A stretch of DNA of 33,094 bases from Bacteroidia bacterium (GCA_020853295.1 JADYZD010000097.1:1-33094); one strand, 5' to 3'. Counted from the first letter of the stretch, positions 1 through 9,797 are shown. Notes: generated by a model from the letters alone, not told the origin. Numbers and translations: made by a program.

Positions 1-330
1 AGTTTTCACCTCGCTTCGCGCTATTTTTCTTCCTTATCTGATGGAGAAAAACAAAAAATCATGTTCAGTAGGTGTTTGGCCCAAGATACTCCCGTAATTT
101 TAATGGACGAGCCTTTGGCATTTTTAGATTATCCATCGCGTGTGGCCATGTTAAATATGCTAAAAGAAATTGCTAAAAGCATGGGCAAAATTATTCTGTT
201 TTCTAGCCATGATTTGGAAATATCACTGCCATTTTGCAATCAGTTGCTCATATTAAATGCAGATGCATCATGGAAATGGATTTCGGACCCAAATGAAATA
301 CGAAATTTATCGCCGAAAGATATTTTTTAA
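1..330 (+). CDS. ABC transporter ATP-binding protein, 3' fragment (5' end outside window); iron/siderophore- or hemin-type ATPase likely
   Basis: Frame open from base 1: ...YFSSLSDGEKQKIMFSRCLAQDTPVILMDEPLAFLD...FSSHDLE; ABC signature (LSDGEKQ), Walker B (VILMDEP), D-loop and H-loop. Confidence 0.88.
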   Translation, partial: SFHLASRYFSSLSDGEKQKIMFSRCLAQDTPVILMDEPLAFLDYPSRVAMLNMLKEIAKSMGKIILFSSHDLEISLPFCNQLLILNADASWKWISDPNEIRNLSPKDIF

Positions 331-341
331 ATTGGAATAAG

Positions 342-1040
342 GTGCGGAATAATTTTAGATTCAAACAATTTGAAATAGAGCAACTCGATGCCCCAATGCC
401 GGTAACCACCGATGCATGTATTCTAGGCGCAATAGCAAAATTTGATACCTGTGCTGATGTTTTGGATATTGGTTGTGGAACAGGATTGTTGGGATTAATG
501 GTGGCACAAAATCATGCAAAAGTGCAAATTACAGGAGTTGATATACAGCCCCAATCGGTAAAAACGGCCATTTACAATGCCCAAAAATCTCCATGGAAGG
601 ATAGGATTTCCATCAAAGAAATGGATGTTTTGAGTGAAATGTTTTTGTCCCAATTTGATGGAATTATTTGCAATCCACCATTCTTTGAAAACCAATTGGC
701 ATCAGCAATGGAAGGAAAGAGATTGGCAAGGCATACCGGCAATTTAAACTATGGTAATTTAATTAAAAAAATTTCAGAATTGTTGCTTCCTCATGGAATT
801 GTTTGGCTGCTGGTTCCCAATTTGCATGTGGAAATTGTATTTGGTGAAATGAAAAAAGCCAATTTGTATGTAACAGAGAATTGGCACATAAAATCAATGG
901 CAAATAAAGCCCCCCATGTGCATGTTTTAAAACTAGAAAAGCTTGAAAGGGCAGTATCAACCTTTGAGTTTATCACCTACAGCCATGTGGGTGTTCGTTC
1001 AGAGCAATTGAACCACTTAATGCAGGAATTTTACCTTTGA
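342..1040 (+). CDS. trmN6: tRNA1(Val) (adenine(37)-N6)-methyltransferase-like SAM-dependent methyltransferase
   Basis: SAM motif VLDIGCGTGLLGLM, N6-adenine MTase motif CNPPFF; N-term FRFKQFEIEQLDAPMPVTTDACILGA typical of YfiC/TrmN6. GTG start. Confidence 0.87.
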   Translation: MRNNFRFKQFEIEQLDAPMPVTTDACILGAIAKFDTCADVLDIGCGTGLLGLMVAQNHAKVQITGVDIQPQSVKTAIYNAQKSPWKDRISIKEMDVLSEMFLSQFDGIICNPPFFENQLASAMEGKRLARHTGNLNYGNLIKKISELLLPHGIVWLLVPNLHVEIVFGEMKKANLYVTENWHIKSMANKAPHVHVLKLEKLERAVSTFEFITYSHVGVRSEQLNHLMQEFYL

Positions 1041-1125
1041 TTCTATCCAATTGCGCGGGTATCTTGTGGTTTTTGAAAGCGGCATATTAGGAAAAACAAA
1101 TTAAAAGGTGTTAATTTTGTAACTT

Positions 1126-1344
1126 ATGAGTTGGATTAAGTACGGAATAGAGAAGTCGGCCTTCGGCGTTTGCTCGTATTTGGGCGAAAAGATGGGCATT
1201 TCGACTGGCCGCATTCGCATGTATTTTATTTACACTTCATGTCTTACACTGGGCTCACCAGTATTGTTTTACCTGATTGCTGCCTTTTGGCTCAACGTAA
1301 AACGCTATATGGTTGAAAAGAAAACCAGTGTGTGGTATTTATAA
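1126..1344 (+). CDS. PspC domain-containing small membrane protein
   Basis: 72 aa; FGVCSYLGEKMGISTGRIRMYFIYTSCLTLGSPVLFYLIAAFWLN resembles the PspC domain. TAnnTTTG box at 1112-1119. Confidence 0.75.
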   Translation: MSWIKYGIEKSAFGVCSYLGEKMGISTGRIRMYFIYTSCLTLGSPVLFYLIAAFWLNVKRYMVEKKTSVWYL

Positions 1345-1347
1345 GTC

Positions 1348-3018
1348 CTAAAAAGTAGAACTTACAGTAAATCTGATTCCAGAAAATGCGGGTTCTACCC
1401 TGCAAATACCCCCACTGCAGTTTACACCTTGTTGTTGTTTTACATAGGCCAAAGTAAACATGGTATTGCCTGCGAGGTAGCTGGTAAAAAAGGTAGGGTA
1501 ATGCAAAACTTGGTTTGCAATCACCATATTTTCATACCTATGTGGTTTAATATTTACCATATCTCCAGCGGAGAAGCTGATATTGGGTGTGAGGTAAAAT
1601 TCAATCATGGTATTTGCAAATGAACCTTGGTCTTCTTTGGTGCTCAGGTATTGAAATTCCCACCTCAAGCTGCGGTGTTTTGGAAGTTTAAAAAGTATTT
1701 CGCCAAATGGGGTTATGGTGTGCACATTCTTGTATTCAGGCTCTTGCTCATACCTGCCTTGGTTGTAAATAATGCTTTGCAATCCCAATTTTAACTTGGT
1801 TTTTTTACCTATATTTTGAATCACCTCACCATAATATTCTCTAAATAACAATATGGCTTTATTCGCTACCCCATTGGAATTTAAAGATTGCACATAACTG
1901 GCATTTAGTGTGATTTGAGTGCCCTTTCGAGGTTTAAAATCCAACTCTCCTTGTATGCCATTTTCTCCCAATTCTTGGGCTGGTGCATTGTACCTAGCCA
2001 TTAGGCGATAGCTATTTTGGCGGGTAAGAGAGGGCAAATAGCTAATCAATCCATTCAACAAAACCTCATTTGGTGAGGTGCGAAATGCAAAATTTTCTAC
2101 ATGCCTGCCTTGTACAAATAGGCTAATGGATGATTTTTGTTTGAGCAATTTAAAATTGCTTTTTGCCCAGCTAATTGAAGAAGTAGCCACTTTCCCATCA
2201 TGCAATTCAAATTTATTGGAAACGCCTTTTATGGCCTCGGCAGATTTATAATTAAATTCACCAGACCAGGTAAGGTTGTTGATGTTGTATGTGAAATAAG
2301 CATTGGCACCGTATGCATTAAATTTGGGTACAAATCTTTCATCTACTGGATAGCTGTTGATTTCAGCAACAATGGCATCCATAACGGGTTTGTCTAGCGT
2401 GCGGTTAATCCCTGATGCACCAAGGGTAACATTTCCAAATTTTGAATCTGCGCCCAAGCTTAAATCGCCCTCTACATTTGCCCCTGCAATTACCTGGTTG
2501 GCAAAGCCAAAACGGTTGTCGATATTGCCTTTTTGGTTGCCACCAAATGCTTTAAGTCGCAAATTGGGGGTAAGTTGGTACATTAACCTTGCGCCTTGTA
2601 AAGCATAGTCTATACCCAACTGAGGCTGCGCATAGGCCCTAAACAATACACCTGAACCCAATTGGTCATAAAAACTGCCTATGGTAATGTCCAGTTTGTC
2701 TATGGTTTTTCTGGCCTGCCAAAAGCCAATTCCATGATTGGTATAAGAGCCTTGCGGGTTGAGTAAAGGAGAATTGAAAAAACCATCGTAACGCACAGTA
2801 AACTCATAACCTTTTATTCTGTAGTTTAGAAACAACCAGGCATCTATACTGGCTGAGTTTTCGCGGTACACCTTAGTTGTAGCACCAATTTTGTCATCGC
2901 GCAAGTATTTTTGGTAGGTAAGCAATAAATTTCCGCTGAATTGGCCTTTATCCTCATTGTTTTGTCCAAAACATGCTGTTGAAATTAGGAATGCAAAAAC
3001 AAGAACTATTCGATTCAT
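1348..3018 (-). CDS. Outer-membrane beta-barrel-like protein (DUF6029-like)
   Basis: 556 aa, N-terminal signal peptide (MNRIVLVFAFLISTACFGQ), many alternating beta-strand motifs and C-terminal aromatic residue (SSTF). Confidence 0.65.
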   Translation of the reverse strand: MNRIVLVFAFLISTACFGQNNEDKGQFSGNLLLTYQKYLRDDKIGATTKVYRENSASIDAWLFLNYRIKGYEFTVRYDGFFNSPLLNPQGSYTNHGIGFWQARKTIDKLDITIGSFYDQLGSGVLFRAYAQPQLGIDYALQGARLMYQLTPNLRLKAFGGNQKGNIDNRFGFANQVIAGANVEGDLSLGADSKFGNVTLGASGINRTLDKPVMDAIVAEINSYPVDERFVPKFNAYGANAYFTYNINNLTWSGEFNYKSAEAIKGVSNKFELHDGKVATSSISWAKSNFKLLKQKSSISLFVQGRHVENFAFRTSPNEVLLNGLISYLPSLTRQNSYRLMARYNAPAQELGENGIQGELDFKPRKGTQITLNASYVQSLNSNGVANKAILLFREYYGEVIQNIGKKTKLKLGLQSIIYNQGRYEQEPEYKNVHTITPFGEILFKLPKHRSLRWEFQYLSTKEDQGSFANTMIEFYLTPNISFSAGDMVNIKPHRYENMVIANQVLHYPTFFTSYLAGNTMFTLAYVKQQQGVNCSGGICRVEPAFSGIRFTVSSTF

Positions 3019-3119
3019 GTGAGTGCAAGTTTACAAATTTTCTTTGGTAGTTTAAACTTAGCCGGATATCAGTGTGGATTCTTATTCAAAACCTAGGTAT
3101 GCCTATATTTGCATTTGGA

Positions 3120-4544
3120 ATGGACCCAGTAATGATCATGGACACGGAAACACAGGTAAGCCAACGCAAACTTTATATTGAAAGTTATGGCTGTGCCATG
3201 AATTTTTCTGACAGCGAAATTATAGCCAGTATTATGGGTGAAAATGGTTTTGCCACCACCAATGACGAGTATGATGCAGATGTGATTTTCTTAAATACTT
3301 GCGCAATAAGAGACAATGCTGAGCAAAGGATTCGCGAAAGGTTGAAACATTTAAGAAACAACAAGAAAAAAAATGGGGATTTGATAATAGGTGTTCTTGG
3401 TTGCATGGCAGAACGGTTAAAAGACAAACTGCTGGAGGAAGAAAAATTGGTAGATGTAGTTGCTGGACCCGACAGTTATAGGGATTTGCCCAAGCTAGTG
3501 GCAGAGGTAGATGATGGGGGTCGTTCCATAAATGTATTGCTCAGCAGAGAAGAAACGTATGGAGATTTAAATCCTGTTAGGTTAAATTCGAATGGGGTTT
3601 CAGCATTTATTAGCATTATGCGGGGTTGCGACAACATGTGCAGTTTTTGCGTGGTGCCTTTTACCCGGGGTAGGGAACGCAGCCGCGACCCCAAAAGCAT
3701 TTTACGTGAAGCCAAAGAACTGGAAAATGCAGGGTACAAAGAAATTGTATTGCTAGGGCAAAATGTAAACAGTTACCTGTGGTTTGGTGGCGGACCCAAA
3801 AAAGAATACAAAACCCTTACGGAAGAAGAACAAGCAAATTCTGTAGATTTTGCAGATCTGCTTGAAATGTGTGCTGCGGAATTTCCGCAGATGAGAATTC
3901 GTTACAGCACCAGTCATCCCAGAGATATCAATGAAAAAGTGGTACACACCATGGCCAGGCATAAAAATATTTGCAACAACATTCATTTGCCTGCCCAAAG
4001 TGGAAATACCAGAATATTGGAATTGATGAACCGGAATTATTCTAGAGAATGGTATATGGATAAAATTACCATGATTCGGAGCATCATACCAGACTGCAAC
4101 ATTTCCAGCGATATCATTTCGGGATTTTGCTCAGAAACAGAAGAGGAACATAAAGACACTTTAAGCCTAATGGAGTGGGCACAATTCGATTTTTCTTATA
4201 TGTACATGTACAGCGAAAGGCCGGCTACCCCAGCAGCAAAAAAACTCACCGATGACATTGACGAGGCCACCAAAAGCAGAAGGCTGCGCGAAATTGTATT
4301 GCTCCAGAACCGCTTGTCTAAAGAAAAGAATGATTTGTTTGTAGGCAAAGTTGTAGAAGTATTGGTGGAGAATGAGAGCAAAAGAAGCACAGAAGAATGG
4401 AAGGGCCGTTGCGATGAGAATATTGTTTGCGTATTCCCAAAAGAACACTACAAAAAAGGCGATTTGGTAAAAATGTTGGTAGAAAGTGCCAGCATTACCA
4501 CATTAAAGGGCAAACCTGTGGGGTATGCTACTTTGCAAGCTTGA
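3120..4544 (+). CDS. miaB: tRNA-2-methylthio-N6-dimethylallyladenosine synthase MiaB
   Basis: UPF0004 motif [17 protein letters not shown], radical SAM CxxxCxxC ([22 protein letters not shown]), C-terminal TRAM-like region. The ORF is open from 3072, but a TAnnTTTG box at 3104-3111 argues for a start at 3120 or later. Confidence 0.95.
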   Translation: MDPVMIMDTETQVSQRKLYIESYGCAMNFSDSEIIASIMGENGFATTNDEYDADVIFLNTCAIRDNAEQRIRERLKHLRNNKKKNGDLIIGVLGCMAERLKDKLLEEEKLVDVVAGPDSYRDLPKLVAEVDDGGRSINVLLSREETYGDLNPVRLNSNGVSAFISIMRGCDNMCSFCVVPFTRGRERSRDPKSILREAKELENAGYKEIVLLGQNVNSYLWFGGGPKKEYKTLTEEEQANSVDFADLLEMCAAEFPQMRIRYSTSHPRDINEKVVHTMARHKNICNNIHLPAQSGNTRILELMNRNYSREWYMDKITMIRSIIPDCNISSDIISGFCSETEEEHKDTLSLMEWAQFDFSYMYMYSERPATPAAKKLTDDIDEATKSRRLREIVLLQNRLSKEKNDLFVGKVVEVLVENESKRSTEEWKGRCDENIVCVFPKEHYKKGDLVKMLVESASITTLKGKPVGYATLQA

Positions 4545-4710
4545 ATGTTATTGTAAAAAAGTGTCTGAACCTTGATGCCAAAAGATACAAAGGATGAAGA
4601 AGATTTTTCACTAATTCCGCATTTCTTGAAACCTCAAAAAAGTGAAATGCTCATGCCATTAATGGCTATTTCTTGAATCACAAATGTCTTGTTGTTTTAA
4701 TATAAATTGG

Positions 4711-4739
4711 TAAATTGCATTTGCAATTCATGAAGCGAA
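4711..4739 (+). repeat. Palindromic intergenic repeat, copy A
   Basis: TAAATTGCATTTGCAATTCATGAAGCGAA, identical over 29 bp to copy C (6611-6639). Confidence 0.85.
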
Positions 4740-4839
4740 AAGAAAATATTGGTTGGTTTGACACCGCAGGGCAGTGATAAGGCCAACCAGAGGTCAAAAT
4801 GCATGAATACACAGTGCATATTTAAGAGAAGAATAAACC

Positions 4840-5286
4840 ATGTTAATAAAAAATATTAAGAAACAGAAAAAAGTAAATTTAATCAACTCCCTTTTTATTC
4901 TACCTTTATTTCTTTTGCTCCTTTTAACTAATTTTAAGGCAGGACCGATTGTGATATTTATACTATTTGCACTATATACCTATTTTGATATTGCGACTAG
5001 CTGTAACCATTTAAATATTTATGAAAACAAATTAGTATTACTAAATCTTTTTATAAAAAACAAGGAGTTTTACTATGATGACATAAAAGAAATAATAGTT
5101 TACAGATAAAAAAATTTTAAATTCAGGTACGGGAATCACTTTTTAACGATTATTTATCATCAAAAGGAGAAAGATAATTATTTTCACAAAATAAAAAGTC
5201 TTTGGTTTGCTTATTATGGGGAAAAAGAAATGCAACTCATTTACGAGGAACTGTTAAAACGGAATGTGCCATGTAAATTTGTTTAA
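4840..5286 (+). pseudogene. Small two-TM membrane protein interrupted by an in-frame TAA (5107-5109)
   Basis: ORF 4840-5109 ends ...YDDIKEIIVYR*; the same frame continues KNFKFRYGNHFLTIIYHQKEKDNYFHKIKSLWFAYYGEKEMQLIYEELLKRNVPCKFV to TAA at 5284-5286. Confidence 0.65.
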
Positions 5287-5415
5287 GTAATATATCACAA
5301 TCCCACTTTTGACTTTATAATATTTGCCATATTATCTGTCTTCTAAAACTGATATATATCAGCTAGTGCGGTTTATTGTACTTGTGAAAAAGTTTAAACT
5401 TTGAAGCAAAAGATT

Positions 5416-5481
5416 AAAAAAGTAATTTATTATTATTGGCTTATCTAAATAAAATGTTAAATTGCATTTAAATATCATGAA
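5416..5481 (+). repeat. Palindromic intergenic repeat, copy B
   Basis: 5416-5469 matches 7139-7192 at 53 of 54 positions; the right palindrome arm is altered (AAATAT instead of GCAATT). Confidence 0.85.
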
Positions 5482-5549
5482 CCCTAGTAAATAGCAGGTC
5501 TCAATCGGTATGCCATTAGATATAACAAAACAAGCAACTAAAAAAACCA

Positions 5550-5876
5550 TTGAAAATCGCACAGGTTATTAATAAAAAAACTATATTCACTTCTATTTTA
5601 ATTTTACTTCTTGTATGGATGTTAAGAGATATTCTAAAACAAGTGAAACATAATAGAGAAATTGATAAAAACTTACTTAGATTAACCGCAGTAGTTGTCG
5701 ATAAATATAGTTTATCTAATAGTACAACATACGTAGTGAAGTACGAATTGAATGGAACAACATATAAATCTGCCTCAGGTCGATCAGGTCCTAAATATCG
5801 TCATAAAATTGGTGATTCAGTATGCGTAGAAATATCAACTAAAGTCCCTGCAAATATGCGATTTTGTGAATATTAG
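5550..5876 (+). CDS. Hypothetical protein with N-terminal TM segment
   Basis: 108 aa, TTG start; hydrophobic FTSILILLLVWML followed by a soluble beta-rich domain. Confidence 0.55.
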   Translation: MKIAQVINKKTIFTSILILLLVWMLRDILKQVKHNREIDKNLLRLTAVVVDKYSLSNSTTYVVKYELNGTTYKSASGRSGPKYRHKIGDSVCVEISTKVPANMRFCEY

Positions 5877-5920
5877 CAAATACTCAATAATCCTAATAAT
5901 AAAATTGAACAGCAATAACC

Positions 5921-6487
5921 ATGAGAACCTTTGCGATTGTAAGTATTAGTGTGTTAGTTTTAGGCTGCGCACATATTCGCCCTAAGAAACAACAGTATAA
6001 AAGCCTAAAAAGTGTCAGGGTTTGTGTTCCATATCTAAAAAGTGAAATTTATGATACACTTTCAATGTACCAAAGGGAGTGTTTTATTTCAAATCCACAG
6101 ATAATACTTATTTCTACAAATATGGATGATTCATTGATGTTTTTTGTTGATAAATATGCAATAATCGATATATATAAAACAATGATAGACTCAGTCTACC
6201 TTAAACAACAAATAAATAATTTGTCAGCTCCCTATGATATACATCCAATAATTTATAATAAATGCAAAATAGAAACTTATGATTCGATACAATTTTTTAC
6301 TTTTTTATGCGATATAGAATATTTAAAAACATCAGGGCCTAGCAATTCTATTCATAATCAAACAGATTTCTATTGTTTTGGAGACCATCTAAATCACGAT
6401 TTCAGTATATTTAGTTTTCCGTCCAAAGTTAGCTTAAGTAAAAAAATGGAGTATATAGAGATTAAACGTATTACAATCCTTAAATAG
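5921..6487 (+). CDS. Hypothetical lipoprotein
   Basis: 188 aa; signal peptide with lipobox-like SVLVLGC-AH at the N-terminus. Confidence 0.6.
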   Translation: MRTFAIVSISVLVLGCAHIRPKKQQYKSLKSVRVCVPYLKSEIYDTLSMYQRECFISNPQIILISTNMDDSLMFFVDKYAIIDIYKTMIDSVYLKQQINNLSAPYDIHPIIYNKCKIETYDSIQFFTFLCDIEYLKTSGPSNSIHNQTDFYCFGDHLNHDFSIFSFPSKVSLSKKMEYIEIKRITILK

Positions 6488-6585
6488 AATAGTACAAGTT
6501 TTTGAATTCAGATTAACTCATTCTATATAACCACAAAAGAAAACTAAGTTATATCTGGTACTTTCAAAATTTAATCAGTCATTTG

Positions 6586-6639
6586 CTATTGGCTTACCTA
6601 AATAAAGTGTTAAATTGCATTTGCAATTCATGAAGCGAA
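6586..6639 (+). repeat. Palindromic intergenic repeat, copy C
   Basis: 6587-6628 matches copy D (7157-7198) with one mismatch; its 3' half matches copy A. Confidence 0.88.
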
Positions 6640-6692
6640 CCGCATATAATGGCAGGTTAAGCCACAAAGCCGGCCTCACCAATTAAACCATA

Positions 6693-7067
6693 ATGAGAGC
6701 TGAAGAAATAATAAAAACATATTATACCGAGAATAAAAATACTTCATTTGATGCATTTCAAATTAAAGCTAAGGAGTTTTTAATACAATGGTATCCCTTT
6801 AGAGGACCGCTGAAGATAGATTTTCATCCAAGAGGCCCTGTCCATGACAGGGAATCTTTATTAAATCTTACTGAAATGTATAGTAAAATTGAACAATTAG
6901 ATCCAGAAACAACCCTAGAAGGCTTAAGTGTAGGCCCAGTTTATAGAAAGACTAACCCTGAACTAGGGTTTCGAAATTTGTTAATATTGTCAATTAAAGA
7001 AGAAGTAATTGGTTATTTCGACCAACTATATTCGCCTGGCCCAAAAGAACCCAATACTAAAATTTAG
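6693..7067 (+). CDS. Hypothetical protein, soluble
   Basis: 124 aa ORF with ATG start, no recognised family. Confidence 0.55.
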   Translation: MRAEEIIKTYYTENKNTSFDAFQIKAKEFLIQWYPFRGPLKIDFHPRGPVHDRESLLNLTEMYSKIEQLDPETTLEGLSVGPVYRKTNPELGFRNLLILSIKEEVIGYFDQLYSPGPKEPNTKI

Positions 7068-7138
7068 ATGAGCTAGTTTTGGGTAATTGCTTATCTAAAT
7101 GGAATACAGATATTATTGTAAATGTTTCTTTATTGGTG

Positions 7139-7202
7139 AAAAAAGTAATTTATTATTATTGGCTTACCTAAATAAAATGTTAAATTGCATTTGCAATTTA
7201 TA
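7139..7202 (+). repeat. Palindromic intergenic repeat, copy D
   Basis: Contains TAAATTGC-ATTT-GCAATTTA, a perfect 8-bp stem with 4-nt loop; long match to copy B. Confidence 0.88.
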
Positions 7203-7304
7203 TGTGCACAAAGAGAAGCTATAAAAAGGATTAATTCTAGATCGATTTTATAGGGTTTTGGTCTCATATAATAGAATTCGAAGTGGTTTTCTTTTATTCG
7301 ATAT

Positions 7305-8201
7305 TCAATTTGTTGCTTTTCTGCTAATTTTCACTTTAGTTTTCTTGAGATGACCCATCGGTTGATAATTTAATTCAACTACTTTGTCATTCATCATTGT
7401 TTTTTGGTAATTATACCCGAAAATATTGGATTTAAAATAAATGAAATCATGCGTACATTTCCAACTTGAAAACCTCACGGTTTCAATTATCAAGTATCTT
7501 TTTGAAAATTCGTATTTACCAGTTTCTATGTAATGGAATGAATCAAATTTGCTTTTACGATAGTAAATGTCGCATGTGCCATTTGAATAAAAAATGAAAG
7601 CTTGTTCACCGTTTTTATGTGTGGGATAAAATTTTACTTTAGTTGAATAAGTTCCATTCAATATGTGCTTGCCTATCTCATTATCTGTTGTGTCCAGAAT
7701 CCTTATCGAATTATTACACCAATTTTCTAATTCCTCATACTTAATTCTTCGATTTATTGACCACCGAAAACAATGGAAATTTGAAATACAATTACTTTCT
7801 AAATCAGAAATCTGGTAATAGGATGCAGAGTCAACAAAACTTTGTAGTAGGGATTTTAAACGAGCCCAATAATATGGATCCAGTTTAAATATTATATCAG
7901 AATGTAGACCTGAAGAATGTGAGTATAGATGTTCATACCTAATATAACTGCTTTTACTACTGTCCAAAATGATTTTAGGGATGGCACCAGAATCCAGGGA
8001 ATTTAGAATTGACTTTCTCACCGAATCATATAGAATTAAATCTCGTCTGTCATCGATTAGGTGAATCTGTGTTAAACCTGAAAGTTTAATAGGTAATAAT
8101 ATCAATAATAACATAACAACGTGACTAATATTATTAGCTCGTTTAGTCTTCTGCACAGTCTTCAATATTATTGCCATTTTCATCGAGAACTTTCGCACCA
8201 T
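7305..8201 (-). CDS. Hypothetical exported/membrane-anchored protein
   Basis: 298 aa; N-terminal hydrophobic segment VVMLLLILLPIKLSGLTQ; true start may be internal (MLLLILL or MKMAI). Confidence 0.5.
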   Translation of the reverse strand: MVRKFSMKMAIILKTVQKTKRANNISHVVMLLLILLPIKLSGLTQIHLIDDRRDLILYDSVRKSILNSLDSGAIPKIILDSSKSSYIRYEHLYSHSSGLHSDIIFKLDPYYWARLKSLLQSFVDSASYYQISDLESNCISNFHCFRWSINRRIKYEELENWCNNSIRILDTTDNEIGKHILNGTYSTKVKFYPTHKNGEQAFIFYSNGTCDIYYRKSKFDSFHYIETGKYEFSKRYLIIETVRFSSWKCTHDFIYFKSNIFGYNYQKTMMNDKVVELNYQPMGHLKKTKVKISRKATN

Positions 8202-8223
8202 TTTGAATTGCCATTATCCAATC

Positions 8224-8829
8224 TTAAGGCACAAAATTAATTTTGATATACCTGCGATCTGGAATAGTTACAATATGGTAATTCTCTTTGGGACAAGGTT
8301 CTACATCCGGATTATGGAATACAAAATAAAGGGGCTCCTTTACCTTTTTTAATGATTTGTGTTTTTGTGATTCGTACAAAAACAACTGAGATACAGTGCG
8401 GGTAGCAAATATGCTATCTCCAGCGGTTTTAAATCCCGGGTCAAAACGTGAAGTAGAATCATCGAACACATACCATGCTAAGCAGCTCATATCCGAGGCC
8501 CCGTAAATACAAATGTCTTTTTCCGGATTGTGGTTGTACTCTGCCCCACCACATGCAAACAAATGCTCGCAATCTGCATAAGCCTCGTTTACAGGTGTTT
8601 TGTATTCAGCATTTGTAAAACCCGTTCTGCCAGAAATTCCTGTTGATTTATAAAAGAGAAATTCTATTTTAAATGCAGCGGGTTTTAAATGAATTTCAGC
8701 TTTTTCATTGGCAGGAATTTCTATTTTTTCACTGCCTTGAACAATCCAAATTTTATAGAATGAAGAGTCGGTAGCTGAAAGAAAATGAACGGCAAAAATA
8801 AAAATTCCAAAAAGAAAGCGTTGCTTCAT
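8224..8829 (-). CDS. Hypothetical secreted protein
   Basis: 201 aa; signal peptide MKQRFLFGIFIFAVHFLSATDS; start overlaps upstream gene stop (TAATG). Confidence 0.6.
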   Translation of the reverse strand: MKQRFLFGIFIFAVHFLSATDSSFYKIWIVQGSEKIEIPANEKAEIHLKPAAFKIEFLFYKSTGISGRTGFTNAEYKTPVNEAYADCEHLFACGGAEYNHNPEKDICIYGASDMSCLAWYVFDDSTSRFDPGFKTAGDSIFATRTVSQLFLYESQKHKSLKKVKEPLYFVFHNPDVEPCPKENYHIVTIPDRRYIKINFVP

Positions 8830-9797
8830 TACATGGAGTTTTGGGGATATTGTTTTTTCAAATTTTCCAGCATATCCACTGTCATTTTATCCAAATCAAA
8901 ATCGGGTTTCCAGCCCCAATCTTGCCTTGCACGGCTGTCGTCTATCACTGCAGGCCAAGAATCTGCAATGGCTTGGCGGTAATCTGCCTGGTATTCGGTG
9001 CTAAAACCTGGAACATATTTTTGTATGGCAGCGGTGATTTCTTCTGGGCCAAAACTCATACCAGCAAGGTTGTAACTGCTTCTGATTTTAATATTTTCCG
9101 CAGGTGCATGCATAATGTCAAGGGTGGCCTTTAATGCATCAGGCATATACAGCATAGGAAGCACTGTGCCAGGGTTTAAAAAACAATGGTGTTTGCGTGT
9201 GGTTAAGGCATCGTGGTAAATGGACACGGCATAGTCTGTTGTGCCCCCACCCGGTGCAGATTTATAACCAATAAGTCCGGGATATCTGAGACTGCGGGTA
9301 TCTACACCCCAGCGGTTAAAATAATATTGTACATACAATTCCCCGGCAAGTTTGCTAATGCCGTAAACGGTTGTGGGATCCATTGCCCCAAATTGTGGGG
9401 TGTTGATTCTTGGTGTATTTGGGCCAAATGCCGCAATGCTACTGGGCCAGTACACTTTTTTAATAATTCCCATGTCTCTGGCGGCATCCAATACATGAAA
9501 CAAACCATCCATATTCAGTTTCCAAGCAAACTCAGGCATTTTTTCAGCTGTAGCGCTGAGCAAGGCAGCCAAATGATACACTTGTGTGGGTTTGTATTTT
9601 TTTACCACTTCTTCAAATTTGGCTTTGTCCAAAATGTCCATAACTTCAAACGGACCGGCTTCAAAAACGGGGTTATCGCTTGCCTTTAGGTCGCTGGCAA
9701 TAACATTATTATCGCCATAAATGCCCCTTAGGGATTCTACCAACTCGGTGCCTAACTGCCCGCAGGAACCGATAACAAGAATGGTTTCGTTGCTCAT
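8829..9797 (-). CDS. NAD-dependent epimerase/dehydratase; SDR-type L-threonine 3-dehydrogenase-like
   Basis: GSCGQLGTELVESLR Rossmann motif, YGISKLAGE catalytic YxxxK, SLRYPGLIGYKSAPGGGTTDYAV typical of SDR threonine dehydrogenases. Confidence 0.82.
   Translation of the reverse strand: MSNETILVIGSCGQLGTELVESLRGIYGDNNVIASDLKASDNPVFEAGPFEVMDILDKAKFEEVVKKYKPTQVYHLAALLSATAEKMPEFAWKLNMDGLFHVLDAARDMGIIKKVYWPSSIAAFGPNTPRINTPQFGAMDPTTVYGISKLAGELYVQYYFNRWGVDTRSLRYPGLIGYKSAPGGGTTDYAVSIYHDALTTRKHHCFLNPGTVLPMLYMPDALKATLDIMHAPAENIKIRSSYNLAGMSFGPEEITAAIQKYVPGFSTEYQADYRQAIADSWPAVIDDSRARQDWGWKPDFDLDKMTVDMLENLKKQYPQNSM

Noticed and set aside
6525-6554. ATATAAC...GTTATAT inverted repeat as an attC-type core pair
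   Set aside because: GTTATAT does not fit GTTRRRY, and no equivalent pair was seen near the other repeat copies.
9213-9689. 158-aa plus-strand ORF antisense to the SDR gene
   Set aside because: Antisense shadow ORF of a well-supported CDS.
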